Shown: piece by piece, positions 1 to 8,851 of the stretch
How positions within the stretch are numbered: the stretch's first letter is position 1
Layout of the letters: every line of letters begins with the position of its first letter
NCBI RefSeq assembly: GCF_000383595.1
Contig: NZ_KB911581.1
Location: 5,911,519-5,975,518, forward strand
Reading direction: 5' to 3'
Source: Streptomyces bottropensis ATCC 25435
Lineage (GTDB): Bacteria > Actinomycetota > Actinomycetes > Streptomycetales > Streptomycetaceae
DNA: 64,000 nt
Translations under genes and position numbers: made by a program
Notes under the pieces: model-generated
What the model saw: only the letters and a program-made list of their open reading frames with translations
What the model was told of the DNA's origin: nothing
The model's database searches: none

Positions 1-1329
1 GCCTGGGACCCCCTGCGCAGCGCGCGGGTCAAGGAGCTGGGCGTCCACACCACCATGTCGGTACCGATCCGGGCCCGCGGCACGACCCTCGGCGTCGCCG
101 TGCTGACCCGCTTCAAGCGACTCGACCCCTACACCGCCGACGACGAACTGCTCGCCGAGGAGGTGACGGCCCGGGCCGCCGTCTGCATCGACAACGCCCG
201 CCGCTACTCCCGCGAGCGCGAGACCGCCCTCGCCCTCCAGCGCAGCCTCCTCCCCCAGACGCTCCCCCGCATGCCCGCCCTGGAGGCGGCCTCCCGGTAC
301 CTCCCGGCGGCCCAGGCCGGGGTCGGCGGCGACTGGTTCGACGTCATCCCGCTGTCCGGGATGCGGGTCGCCATGGTCGTCGGTGACGTCGTCGGCCACG
401 GCGTGCAGGCCTCCGCCACCATGGGCCGCCTGCGCACGGCCGTCCGCACCCTCGCCGACGTCGACCTCGCCCCCGACGAACTCCTCACCCACCTCGACGA
501 CCTCGTCGTACGGCTCTCCGCGGAGGCCGGCAGCGAGGGGGTGACCGGCGAGGTGGGGGCCACCTGCCTGTACGCCGTCTACGACCCGGTGACCCGCCGC
601 TGCACCTTCGCCCGCGCCGGGCACCCGCCGCCGGTCGTGCTCGACCCGGACGGCCGCCCGATGGAGGTGGAAGTGCCGTCGGGACAGCCCCTGGGCCTCG
701 GCGGACTGCCCTTCGAGTCCGCCGAACTCGAACTGCCCGAGGGAACCGTCATCGCCCTCTACACCGACGGGCTGATCGAGACCCGCGACCGGGACATCGA
801 CGCCGGTCAGGAGCTGCTGGCCGAGGCGCTCTCCGGCCGCACGGGCTCGCTGGACGACATCTGCCAGGGTGTCGTGCACTCCCTGCTGCCCGCGAACGGC
901 GCCCCCGACGACGTGGCCCTGCTGCTGGCCCGTACGCGCGGACTGCAGGCGGCACAGGTCGCGACCTGGTCGATACCCGCCGACCCCGCGTTCGTCGCCC
1001 GCACCCGCCAGTACGTGCTGACGCAGATGGCACTGTGGGGCATCAGCGAGTCGGCGTTCACGGCGGAACTGGTGGTGAGCGAGCTGGTCACCAACGCCAT
1101 CCGGCACGGCGTCCCGCCCATCCAGCTGCGCCTGATCCACGACGACACCACCCTGATCTGCGAGGTGTCGGACGGCAGCGGCACCGCCCCGCACCTGCGC
1201 CGCGCCAAGACCTTCGACGAGGGCGGGCGCGGTCTGCTGCTGGTGGCCCAGCTGACCCAGCGCTGGGGCAACCGGCACACCGAGGACGGAAAGACGATCT
1301 GGGCGGAGCTGACCCTTTCCGAGGAGTGA
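1..1329 (+). CDS. GAF/SpoIIE PP2C phosphatase with HATPase domain (5' partial)
   Basis: The reading frame is open from base 1, so the start lies outside the window; 442 residues are visible. In order they show the end of a GAF-like sensor domain, a SpoIIE/PP2C phosphatase domain (metal-binding motifs GGDWFD, GDVVGHG and YTDGLIE, from about residue 90 to 305), and a C-terminal RsbW/SpoIIAB-type HATPase domain (ELVVSELVTNAIRHG N-box, GRGLLLV glycine box). In Streptomyces such multidomain proteins are thought to dephosphorylate anti-sigma-factor antagonists (STAS proteins) and/or act as the cognate kinase in stress-sigma partner switching. The STAS protein at 21161 is a possible but unproven partner. 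The protein is cytoplasmic as far as visible. The family call is solid; the signal sensed is unknown. Confidence 0.93.
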   Translation, partial: AWDPLRSARVKELGVHTTMSVPIRARGTTLGVAVLTRFKRLDPYTADDELLAEEVTARAAVCIDNARRYSRERETALALQRSLLPQTLPRMPALEAASRYLPAAQAGVGGDWFDVIPLSGMRVAMVVGDVVGHGVQASATMGRLRTAVRTLADVDLAPDELLTHLDDLVVRLSAEAGSEGVTGEVGATCLYAVYDPVTRRCTFARAGHPPPVVLDPDGRPMEVEVPSGQPLGLGGLPFESAELELPEGTVIALYTDGLIETRDRDIDAGQELLAEALSGRTGSLDDICQGVVHSLLPANGAPDDVALLLARTRGLQAAQVATWSIPADPAFVARTRQYVLTQMALWGISESAFTAELVVSELVTNAIRHGVPPIQLRLIHDDTTLICEVSDGSGTAPHLRRAKTFDEGGRGLLLVAQLTQRWGNRHTEDGKTIWAELTLSEE

Positions 1330-1448
1330 GACAGGCGCCCCGGGCCGCGTGAGAAGGGCCTCACCACAGGGCCGCGCGGCGCCCCGCCCGGCCGGGCGAC
1401 TGTAGGGTGCTCAGGTCTCCGCGCCACTTACCGCCCGAAAGCCCTGCT

Positions 1449-2708
1449 GTGAACGCCGCCCTCGCCGAGGTCCTGTCCGTCGTCCTGCTCGTCGTCGTCC
1501 TCGGCAGCGCGGTCGCCCGCCCGTTCGGGCTGCCGGAGGCCGTGGTCGCGGTCCCGGCCGCCGGTCTCGTCGTCGCCGTGGGGGCCGTCTCCCTCGACCA
1601 CGCCCGCGCCGAGGCCGAACTGCTGGGCCCGGTGCTCGGCTTCCTGGCCGCCGTGCTCGTGCTCGCCAAGCTCTGCGACGACGAGGGACTCTTCCAGGCG
1701 TGCGGAGCGTGGATGGCACGCGCCTCGGCGGGCCGGCCCCGGCGGCTGCTGGGCTCGACGTTCGTGCTGGCCTCCGGCATCACGGCGGTGCTCAGCCTGG
1801 ACGCCACGGTCGTGCTGCTCACCCCGGTGGTGTTCGCGACGGTCGCCCGGCTCGGCGCCCGCCCCAAACCCCATGTGTACGCCACCGCGCATCTGTCGAA
1901 CACGGCCTCGCTGCTGCTGCCCGTCTCCAACCTCACCAACCTGCTGGCGTTCACGGCGAGCGGGCTGACCTTCACCCGGTTCGCGCTGCTGATGGCGGCG
2001 CCGTGGGCGGTGGCCGTGGCCGCCGAGTACGTGATCTTCCGCAGGTTCTTCGCGGCCGACCTGGATGTCGTGGCGCCCGCGCCCCAGAAGCCGGTCGAGG
2101 CGCCCCAGCTGCCGATGTTCGCGCTGGTCACCGTCCTGTGCACGCTCGCCGGGTTCGTGCTGACGTCCGTGCTCGGGATCGAGCCCGTGTGGGCGGCGCT
2201 GGCCGGGGCCGTGGTGCTGTCGGTCCGCGCGCTCGTGCGCCGCACCACCGGCCCCATCGCGCTGCTGCGGTCCGTCTCGCTGCCCTTCCTCGCGTTCGTG
2301 CTGGCGCTCGGCATCGTGGTGCGCGCGGTGGTCGACAACGGCCTCGCCGACGCGCTCGGCCGCGTGATGCCGTCCGGCGGCGGTCTGCTCGCCCTCCTCG
2401 GCGTCGCCGCCCTCGCCGCCCTGCTCTCCAACGTGATCAACAATCTGCCGGCGGTCCTGGTCCTGGTCCCCCTCGCCGCCCCGCTCGGCACGGGCGCCGT
2501 CCTCGCCGTGCTCCTCGGCGTCAACATCGGCCCGAACCTGACCTACGCCGGTTCCCTGGCGACCCTGCTGTGGCGTCGCATCGTCCACCAGCACGAGCAC
2601 GACGTGGACCTCGGCGAGTTCACCCGCCTGGGCCTGCTCACCGTCCCGGCCGCACTGCTCTCCTCGGTGGTGGCGCTGTGGCTGTCGCTGCTCGCCTTCG
2701 GAGGCTGA
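1449..2708 (+). CDS. ArsB/SLC13-type ion permease
   Basis: A 419-residue protein made almost entirely of hydrophobic helices, with the two-half layout of the ion transporter superfamily that includes ArsB, NhaD and SLC13 permeases. Matching helix-break motifs lie near LSLDATVVLLTPVV (first half) and LLSNVINNLPAVLVLVPLA (second half), as in ArsB-like carriers. The substrate cannot be read from sequence: arsenite, another oxyanion, a dicarboxylate or Na+/H+ exchange are possible, and no arsR or arsC is adjacent. I chose the GTG at 1449 (MNAALAEVL, directly before the first membrane segment). The frame also opens at GTG 1407, which would add a 14-residue polar leader containing a TTA codon. Confidence 0.85.
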   Translation: MNAALAEVLSVVLLVVVLGSAVARPFGLPEAVVAVPAAGLVVAVGAVSLDHARAEAELLGPVLGFLAAVLVLAKLCDDEGLFQACGAWMARASAGRPRRLLGSTFVLASGITAVLSLDATVVLLTPVVFATVARLGARPKPHVYATAHLSNTASLLLPVSNLTNLLAFTASGLTFTRFALLMAAPWAVAVAAEYVIFRRFFAADLDVVAPAPQKPVEAPQLPMFALVTVLCTLAGFVLTSVLGIEPVWAALAGAVVLSVRALVRRTTGPIALLRSVSLPFLAFVLALGIVVRAVVDNGLADALGRVMPSGGGLLALLGVAALAALLSNVINNLPAVLVLVPLAAPLGTGAVLAVLLGVNIGPNLTYAGSLATLLWRRIVHQHEHDVDLGEFTRLGLLTVPAALLSSVVALWLSLLAFGG

Positions 2709-2736
2709 GCGCGCACGCCGCCGAAGCGTGTGGTCG

Positions 2737-3657
2737 TCAGCGGCCGTCACGCAGCTGCTGCCGGTACTCCCCCGGCGGCACCCCGTAGCGCCGGCGGAAC
2801 ACCCTGCTGAAGTGGAACGGGCTGCCGAACCCGGAGGCGGCGGCCACGCGCTCCACGGTCAGTTCGGTGGCCTCCAGGAGACGGGCGGCGTGGCGCAGAC
2901 GGGCGTGGCCCAGGGCGCGCATCGGGGAGTGCCCCAGCTGCTCGGTGAACAGGTGCGCGAACCGGGACGGGGAGAGGGCGACGCTCTCGGCGAGGGAACG
3001 GACGGTGTGCGGCGCTCCGGGGTCGGCGGCGATCAGGTCCTCCGCCCGGCGGATCCGCGGATCCGCCCCCGACGGGCGGGACTCGGACCGGGCGGCGGTG
3101 AGCAGCACCACCTCCTCCAGGGAGCACAGGGCGAGTTCGCGGGCCGCCGTGCCGTGCGCCACCGCGACGTCGGTGTGCTCGTCGCCCGGGGGTGCGGGTG
3201 CGGGCGGTGCGCCGTCGCCGGTCCAGCGGGCGTCGGCGAGCATCCGGCGGAAGGCCGCCTCCACACGTTCACGGATGCCGTCGGGGGCCGACGGCATCGC
3301 GTACAGCCGGTCGCCGGACTCGTACGGCCGCAGCCAGGCCGTCCAGGACGCTCGCGGCTGGCAGTGGACCCACCAGAACGCCCAGTGCCCGGCGCCGGGC
3401 CCGACCGCGTAGCGCTGGGGCACTCCCGGGCCGAGGACCACCAGGTCGCCCGGCGTCGCACACGTCCGTGCGGTGCCCTGCCGCAGCAGTCCCGCGCCCC
3501 CCGTGGTCCAGGTGAACAGCCAGCTGTCCGCGCCGCGCGGCCGGTGCACCGCGTACGGCGGCCGCTGGTCGAAGCGGCCGACGATCATCTGGCCCGGCGG
3601 AGGCGACGGGTCGGCGGGCGCAGCAGTTCCAGACAGGTCCTCAGCACGCACAGGCAT
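2737..3657 (-). CDS. AraC family transcriptional regulator
   Basis: A 306-residue regulator. The first ~150 residues form an AraC-type cupin ligand domain (GDLVVLGPGVPQRYAVG), followed by a linker and a C-terminal double helix-turn-helix of about 100 residues (TVRSLAESVALSPSRFAHLFTEQ; then VERVAAASGFGSPFHFSRVF and the YGVPPGEYR tail). Cupin AraC regulators usually sense a small organic ligand. It is transcribed divergently from the phytanoyl-CoA dioxygenase at 3721, with only 63 bp between the starts. That arrangement suggests it controls the dioxygenase and itself. The permease at 1449 ends just beyond its 3' end. Confident family call; the ligand is unknown. Confidence 0.92.
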   Translation of the reverse strand: MPVRAEDLSGTAAPADPSPPPGQMIVGRFDQRPPYAVHRPRGADSWLFTWTTGGAGLLRQGTARTCATPGDLVVLGPGVPQRYAVGPGAGHWAFWWVHCQPRASWTAWLRPYESGDRLYAMPSAPDGIRERVEAAFRRMLADARWTGDGAPPAPAPPGDEHTDVAVAHGTAARELALCSLEEVVLLTAARSESRPSGADPRIRRAEDLIAADPGAPHTVRSLAESVALSPSRFAHLFTEQLGHSPMRALGHARLRHAARLLEATELTVERVAAASGFGSPFHFSRVFRRRYGVPPGEYRQQLRDGR

Positions 3658-3720
3658 CCTCCCGAAAGGCGCTCGGACCTAGCGTGGGACACGGTCGACG
3701 ACAGGGAAAGGGGCACGCCG

Positions 3721-4515
3721 ATGGCAGCCACGGGCAGGGCGGAGTTCGAGGAGAACGGCTTTCTGGTGGCGCGGGGGCTGTTCTCGTCCGCCGAGATCGA
3801 GGAGCTGTGCGACCGGTTCACGGCCCTGCGGGAGGGCGGGCCGATCCCGGGGCACTTCCGGCCGAGGACGCCCGCGGCGGACGGCCCGGCCGACCCGCTG
3901 GACACCCACCCCCGGGTGATGCACCCGCACCGCATCGACGAGCTGTCGCTGCGGGTGCTCCTGGACGCACGGCTGCGGGTCATTCTCGAAGGGCTGCTGG
4001 GGGAAGAGGTCCTGGCGGCGCAGAGCATGTTCTATTTCAAGCCGCCGGGGGCCCGGGGGCAGGCGCTGCACCAGGACAACTTCTATCTGCGGGTCGAGCC
4101 GGGGACCTGTGTGGCGGCCTGGATCGCCTGCGATGTGATCGACCGGGCCAACGGCGGTCTGGAGGTCGTGCCGGGGACGCACCGCATGGATCTGTTCTGC
4201 CCCGAGGTGGCGGACGCGGAGGTCTCGTTCGTCCGCGAGTACGTCCCGCCGCCGCCCGGTCTGTCCGCCGTGCCGGTCGACATGGCCCCGGGCGACGTCC
4301 TCTTCTTCAACGGAAGCCTCGTCCACGGCTCCCAGCCCAATCGCACCACCGACCGCTTCCGGCGCTCCTTCATCGGCCACTACGTGGGCCGCTCCACCGA
4401 ACGCATCGGCCGCTACTACGACGTGCTGACGATGACGGGTGCCCCGGTGCCGCTGGCGGAGAGCGAGGGGGCGGGCCCGTGCGGCACGGAGTTCGCGCCG
4501 ATGGGCGCCCACTGA
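3721..4515 (+). CDS. Phytanoyl-CoA dioxygenase family protein
   Basis: A 264-residue protein of the PhyH family of Fe(II)/2-oxoglutarate-dependent dioxygenases. The metal triad is visible: the HxD pair in LHQDNFYLR and the distal His in SLVHGSQPNRT, followed by the arginine of FRRSFIGHY that would hold 2-oxoglutarate. Family members hydroxylate many substrates, including acyl-CoAs, ectoine-type compounds and secondary-metabolite intermediates, so the substrate here is open. ATG 3721 is chosen because a purine-rich gggaaagggg lies just upstream; the frame is open further 5', but that sequence has no protein character. It is divergent from, and probably regulated by, the AraC gene ending at 3657. 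Confidence 0.9.
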   Translation: MAATGRAEFEENGFLVARGLFSSAEIEELCDRFTALREGGPIPGHFRPRTPAADGPADPLDTHPRVMHPHRIDELSLRVLLDARLRVILEGLLGEEVLAAQSMFYFKPPGARGQALHQDNFYLRVEPGTCVAAWIACDVIDRANGGLEVVPGTHRMDLFCPEVADAEVSFVREYVPPPPGLSAVPVDMAPGDVLFFNGSLVHGSQPNRTTDRFRRSFIGHYVGRSTERIGRYYDVLTMTGAPVPLAESEGAGPCGTEFAPMGAH

Positions 4516-4528
4516 ACCGGGCCCGGTC

Positions 4529-5194
4529 TCAGCCCAGTTCGAGCAGCCCCCGCCGGACCGCCTCGGACACCGTGCTCGCCCGGTTCTCGGTGCCGAGCTT
4601 GCGGTAGACACGGACCAGATGGGTCTTGATCGTGGCCTCGGTGAGGTGGAGGGCGGCGGCGATGGCCCGGTTGCTGCGGCCCAGCGCCAGCAGCCGTACG
4701 ACCTCGATCTCCCGGTCGCTCAGGGCGGCGCCCGGATCGGCCAGGTGCCCGGCGAGGTGTCCGGCGGCCTCGGGAGCGAGTCCCATGCCGCCGGCCGCCG
4801 CGGCGCGCACGGCCCGGAACAGTTCCTCGGGCGGGCCCGCCTTGAGGACGTAGCCGCGGGCGCCGGCCTCCATGGCCCGTACGACATCGCCCTGGGTGCC
4901 GGAGCCGGTGAGGACGACGACCCTGCTGCCGGGGGCCTCGGCGGTGATGCGCCGGGTCGCGTCCAGCCCGTCGAGCCGGCGGCCGGGGGTCCTGTCGCCG
5001 GTCAGGCGGAGGTCCATCAGCACCACGTCGGGGCCGAGCCGCACGGCCAGCCGTACGCCCTCCTCGCCGTCGCCGGTCTCACCGACGACGTCGAAGCCGG
5101 GCTCACCGCCGAGAAGGGCGCGCAGGCCCGCCCGTACGACCCTGTGGTCGTCCACGATCAGGACGCGCAGCGGGGTGCCGTCCGGGGCGGTCAC
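4529..5194 (-). CDS. NarL/LuxR family response regulator
   Basis: A 221-residue response regulator with an N-terminal receiver domain (LIVDDHRVVRAGL; phospho-acceptor Asp in VVLMDLRL; conserved Thr and Lys in VVVLTGSG and YVLKAG). A C-terminal LuxR helix-turn-helix follows (LSDREIEVVRLLALGRSNRAIAAAL ... ATIKTHLVRVYRKLG). The GTG start at 5194 overlaps the stop of the histidine kinase (GTGA), so the pair is translationally coupled. The frame is open upstream, but only as a proline/arginine-rich shadow of the kinase gene. Phosphorylation by the kinase should promote DNA binding; the targets are not evident. Confidence 0.94.
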   Translation of the reverse strand: MTAPDGTPLRVLIVDDHRVVRAGLRALLGGEPGFDVVGETGDGEEGVRLAVRLGPDVVLMDLRLTGDRTPGRRLDGLDATRRITAEAPGSRVVVLTGSGTQGDVVRAMEAGARGYVLKAGPPEELFRAVRAAAAGGMGLAPEAAGHLAGHLADPGAALSDREIEVVRLLALGRSNRAIAAALHLTEATIKTHLVRVYRKLGTENRASTVSEAVRRGLLELG

Positions 5195-6447
5195 CGGTCG
5201 CCCGCCGGGCCGGCCAGGGCGAGGGAGCCCATGGGGAGACTGGCACGGGCCAGGGTGCCGCGGCCGGGTGCGCTGCGGACGGTGAGCGAGCCGCCGAGGG
5301 CGCCCAGGCGCTCCCGGCCGCCGGTCAGGCCGAGGCCCCGGTCGCACCGCTTCGCCGTCGTCGCCCTCGTGTCGAAGCCCACGCCGTCGTCCCGTACCTC
5401 GACGGTGACGGTCGTGTCGTCGCGGTGGTCGAGGGTGACCCAGACGTGCTGGGCGCGGGCGTGCTCACAGGCGTTGGCGAGCAGGCCCTGGGCGACGCGG
5501 AGCAGGGCGGCGGCCCGGTCGTGCGGCAGGTCGCCCGGCTCGCCCTCGGTGCGGAACACCACCCGTGACGGCGTGGCCGTGGTGCGGGTGCAGAGAGTGC
5601 GCAGCGCGGTGGAGAGGTCGTCGTGCTCCAGGGCGGGCGGGGTGAGGTCGCTGATGATGGTGCGGGTCTCGGCGAGGTTGGTGTCCAGTGCGTCGACGAC
5701 CGTGCGGACCTGGGCCCTGGCGAGGTCGGGGCGGCGGTCCCAGTCGCGGTCGGCGGCCTGGAGGAGCATACGGCTGCCGGCGAGTTCCTGGGCGAGGGTG
5801 TCGTGCAGGTCGCGGGCGATCCGGGCGCGCTCGGCGAGCCGGCCGGCCTCGCGCTGGCCCCGTGCCAACTCGGCGCGGGTGCTCCGCAGTTCGCCGAGGA
5901 GTCGCTGCTGGGCCCGGTAGAGGGCGACCGTTGCCCACAGCGCGGCGGTCGGCGGGAGGAGCTGTTCGGGATGGACGGTTCCGGTGGTCCGGGCGATCAG
6001 CACGACGAGCGGCACGGTGAGCACGCCGACGACGGCGAGTGCCGCAGGGCCCGTGAACATGCGCAGGGCGAGGATCGCGAGCGGGAGCGCCAGCCAGGTG
6101 TAGGCGGTGGCGGCCGGGGTCGGCATCTCCCAGGAGACCAGGCACCACAGCGCCAGCAGCGCGCCGAACCACACAGGCCTGCCCCACCGGCCGAGCCGGT
6201 CCCGCAGAGCGGGCCCGGCCACGTACCCGGCCGCCAACAGCACGATGAGCGGGACCAGTTCCCAGCACAGCGCGGAGTTCAGGTCGACGAGGCGGACGAC
6301 TCCGCCGACGACCACGGTCAGGAACAGCAGGTCCGGCAGCCGTCGAACCGGCAGTGGACCTCGGTGCGGGACGGCGGGGGCGGCGATGGCGGGCACGGCG
6401 GCGATTCCCTCTACGACGGTCCGGACGGGCACGGGGCTGACGGGCAC
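5191..6447 (-). CDS. NarL-type sensor histidine kinase
   Basis: A 418-residue membrane kinase. Five or so hydrophobic segments occupy the N-terminal half (for example LLFLTVVVGGVV, LVPLIVLLAAGYVAG, ALAVVGVLTVPLVVLIA). They are followed by a HisKA_3 dimerisation domain with the phospho-acceptor His in RARIARDLHDTLAQEL, and a C-terminal HATPase (NACEHARA N-box, VRDDGVGFD, GLTGGRERLGALGG). The short extracytoplasmic loops suggest it senses a membrane or cell-envelope state. It is the first gene of a two-gene operon with the response regulator. The start is uncertain: GTG 6447 and GTG 6432 both precede the first helix, and upstream codons run into the 3' end of the solute-binding-protein gene. 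Confidence 0.9.
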   Translation of the reverse strand: MPVSPVPVRTVVEGIAAVPAIAAPAVPHRGPLPVRRLPDLLFLTVVVGGVVRLVDLNSALCWELVPLIVLLAAGYVAGPALRDRLGRWGRPVWFGALLALWCLVSWEMPTPAATAYTWLALPLAILALRMFTGPAALAVVGVLTVPLVVLIARTTGTVHPEQLLPPTAALWATVALYRAQQRLLGELRSTRAELARGQREAGRLAERARIARDLHDTLAQELAGSRMLLQAADRDWDRRPDLARAQVRTVVDALDTNLAETRTIISDLTPPALEHDDLSTALRTLCTRTTATPSRVVFRTEGEPGDLPHDRAAALLRVAQGLLANACEHARAQHVWVTLDHRDDTTVTVEVRDDGVGFDTRATTAKRCDRGLGLTGGRERLGALGGSLTVRSAPGRGTLARASLPMGSLALAGPAGDR

Positions 6448-6535
6448 GAGGCTGGCGGGACCAGCCGAGTGTAGACAGCGACACGTGTGTCCGGGGTAAA
6501 GGAAAGCGCCGTACCCGCCGTGACCGGCGGGGGGG

Positions 6536-7699
6536 TTGCCGCCCGGGGTGCAGGCCCAGGACTCCCGGGGTCGGGTCGCCCTTGACCTCGCCGAAGTAGA
6601 GAGCGAAGGTCTGCTTCCACCGCTCGACCTGGGCACGGTCCTCCATGAACCGGGGGAAGCCGTCGAGGTGCGCGTTGCGGTAGGTCCAGACGGGCTTCAG
6701 GCCGCCGGCGGGCGTGATGTCGGTGCGGACGGACCAGCCGTTGAAGGAGCCCTGCTGGCGTTCGGCGGACAGCGCCCAGTTGAGGTACAGCTTGGCGGCG
6801 GTGGGGTGGGCGGCCTTCCTGAGGATCGCGGCGCGCTGGCCCCAGGCCATGAAGGGGTGTCCGTCGGCCACGGCGAAGCGGGTCGCGGCGGTGGAGGGGG
6901 CGGCCAGCGAGCCGGACCCGCCGACGCCGATGGCCTTCTTCTTGCCGTTGACCGCGACACCCGGGGTGTGCGAACCGCGGTTGAACTGCGGCTGCTGGGC
7001 GGCGAACTGCGCGATCCAGTCCCAGCCGTAGGCCTCCTGGTAGAGGGAGTAGAGGTAGAGCACCGCGTCGTCGTCGTGCGGGTAGGAGGAGGCGATGGCG
7101 TCCTTCCAGCGCGGGTCGACCAGCTCCTGCGGCGACTTGGGGGCGTTCCCGGCGACGGCGTCGACGCCGTACATGTAGCTGAAGGCGATGACGGCGACGG
7201 CTGTCCACGCGCCCTGCGGGTCGCGGAAGTCCTTGTACAGCTTGGAGAAACCGGCGGGCCTGTACGGCAGCAGCTTGCCCTGGCTCTTCCAGCGGGTGAA
7301 GTCCTGCAGGGTCTGGAGCTGGACGAGGTCGGGGACCAGGGTGTCGGTCGCGAGCTGGTTGTCGACCCGGACGTCGTGGTACTTGCTGTAGTCCACGACC
7401 ATCGTCAGGTCGATGTCCGGGAAGCGCGTGCGGAACGCCTGGGCCGTGAAGTCCTGCTGGGTGGCGGTGTCGCCGCCCGCGTAGATCACGAGCCTGCCGC
7501 CCTCGGCGACGGCGTCGCGGTACAGCTCGTCGAGGGAGCGGGTCTCCTCCGGGCCCGGCGCCGCCGTACGGGAGCCGGCCGCCGACGCGGTGGCGGCCTG
7601 GGCGGTGGCGGCCTGGGCGGTGCCGGTCGCGGCGAGACCGCCGAGCGCGGCGCCCGCTCCGGTGGTGAGAATGCGTCGCCTGCTGAAGCTGCTGGCCAT
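6536..7699 (-). CDS. Tat-exported extracellular solute-binding protein, 3' end abnormal
   Basis: About 388 recognisable residues of a type-1 extracellular solute-binding protein of the iron/spermidine-like ABC class (FPDIDLTMVVDYSKYHDVRVD; AVIAFSYMYG; AAILRKAAHPTAAKLYLNWALS). It begins with a twin-arginine signal peptide (SRRRILTTGAGAALGGLAATGTAQA), so it should be exported folded. No permease or ATPase gene is adjacent. The odd point is the 3' end: after GVLGLHPGRQPP the frame has no stop and stays open as arginine-rich nonsense to 5465, through the kinase gene in another frame. The change falls at a run of seven G at 6529-6535. This could be a frameshift, a sequencing error, or a deletion that removed the native end together with the permeases. 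The end coordinate given is where homology-like sequence stops. Confidence 0.75.
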
Positions 7700-8059
7700 G
7701 GGGGGAAAGGTCCTTTCAGGGCTTGACTCGACGGCGATGCCGCTGCGGCGGCACCGTAAGTCTGTGATCGACGGCGTCCGCGCCGCGTCCCCCGGAAGCC
7801 GAGACCCTGTTCAACCGTTCGGTTGAACAGGGTCTCGGGGCGGGACACGCACCCGGTCCTCGCGCCCCACGCGCCTCAGGCCGATCCCTCGTACCGCCCT
7901 GACCCGATGTCCTCGTACGACGGGCGGCCCGCTGGTTGAATGAGGCGGCTCCACCGCGTCCCCCGCGCGGGACTCCGCTCCTCTCCCTCAGCGGTGGTCT
8001 CAACTCCCGATCGCTCAGGCCCTGTTCACCTCGTTCCAGTTGCTGGAAGGGAACTCCGG
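7700..8059. other. Divergent intergenic region with long hairpin
   Basis: About 360 bp between the solute-binding protein gene (minus) and the MBL hydrolase gene (plus). No convincing coding sequence was seen. It should hold promoters for both genes, and it contains the 18-bp-arm inverted repeat at 7799-7838 listed separately. Confidence 0.6.
7799..7838. repeat. Perfect inverted repeat, 18-bp arms, 4-nt loop
   Basis: Left arm ccgagaccctgttcaacc, spacer gttc, right arm ggttgaacagggtctcgg; every position of the arms is complementary. It sits about 100 bp upstream of the solute-binding protein start and 222 bp upstream of the MBL hydrolase start. It could be a transcriptional stop between divergent units, or an operator; the inner gttcaacc/ggttgaac resembles TetR-type sites. 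There is no T-tract on either side. Confidence 0.75.
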
Positions 8060-8851
8060 ATGACCGGCGTCCGCGTCACGCACATAGGCGGCCCGACCAC
8101 CCTGATCGAGATCGGCGGGCTGCGCCTGCTCACCGACCCGACGTTCGACCCGCCGGGCCGCCGCTACGCCTTCGGCTGGGGCACGTCGTCCCGCAAGACC
8201 GCCGGGCCCGCCCTGCCGGCCGCTCAACTGCCCCCGGTGCACGCGGTGCTGCTCACCCACGACCATCACGGCGACAATCTCGACGACGCGGGCCGCGCCC
8301 TGCTGCCGGGCGCCGAGACCGTGCTCACCACCCCGTCCGGGGCGCGGCGGCTCGGCGGCAACGCACGCGGGCTCGCCCCCTGGGACACCTGGCAGCTGTC
8401 CGCCCCCGACGGCACGGCCGTCGAGGTGACCGCCACCCCCGCCCGGCACGGCCCGCCGCTGTCCCGCCCGATCGTCGGCGAGGTCACCGGCTTCGCCCTC
8501 GGCTGGCCGGGCCAGCGGCACGGGGTGCTGTGGATCTCCGGCGACACGGTCGTCTTCGAGGGCGTACGGGAGGTCGGCCGCCGCCTGACCGTGGGCACCG
8601 CGCTGCTCCACCTCGGCGGCGTCGGATTCCCCGTCACGGGGCCGCTCCGCTACACGATGACCGCCGCCGGGGCCGTCGAGGTCTGCCGGCTGCTCCGTCC
8701 CCGTACCGTCGTGCCCGTGCACTACGAAGGGTGGAGCCACTTCCGCGAGCCCCGGGCGGCGGCCGAGCGGACGCTGGCCGGGGCCCCGGCCGAGGTGCGC
8801 GACGCCTTCCGCTGGCTGCCGCCGGGGACGGCGACGGCCATCAGCGTGTGA
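8060..8851 (+). CDS. MBL-fold metal-dependent hydrolase (UlaG-like)
   Basis: A 263-residue metallo-beta-lactamase-fold protein of the UlaG/L-ascorbate-lactonase-like branch. It opens with VRVTHIGGPTTLIEIGG, carries the metal motif LTHDHHGDNLD, a later metal Asp in WISGDTVVFEG, and the C-terminal His in VVPVHYEGWSHF. Members hydrolyse ester, lactone or phosphodiester bonds through a metal centre in the cytoplasm; the substrate here is unknown. The ATG at 8060 is supported by ggaaggga upstream. The gene converges on the flavoprotein gene and overlaps its 3' end by 11 bp. Confidence 0.88.
   Translation: MTGVRVTHIGGPTTLIEIGGLRLLTDPTFDPPGRRYAFGWGTSSRKTAGPALPAAQLPPVHAVLLTHDHHGDNLDDAGRALLPGAETVLTTPSGARRLGGNARGLAPWDTWQLSAPDGTAVEVTATPARHGPPLSRPIVGEVTGFALGWPGQRHGVLWISGDTVVFEGVREVGRRLTVGTALLHLGGVGFPVTGPLRYTMTAAGAVEVCRLLRPRTVVPVHYEGWSHFREPRAAAERTLAGAPAEVRDAFRWLPPGTATAISV

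Noticed and set aside
1361..2750. Large minus-strand frames opposite the ArsB-like permease
   Set aside because: Low-complexity Arg/Gly/Glu/Gln-rich translations typical of antisense frames in high-GC genes.
2728..3720. Open plus-strand frame continuous with the phytanoyl-CoA dioxygenase, suggesting a much longer protein
   Set aside because: It is antisense to the AraC gene and is composed of Arg/Gly/Pro-rich shadow sequence; the dioxygenase fold and ribosome site begin at 3721.
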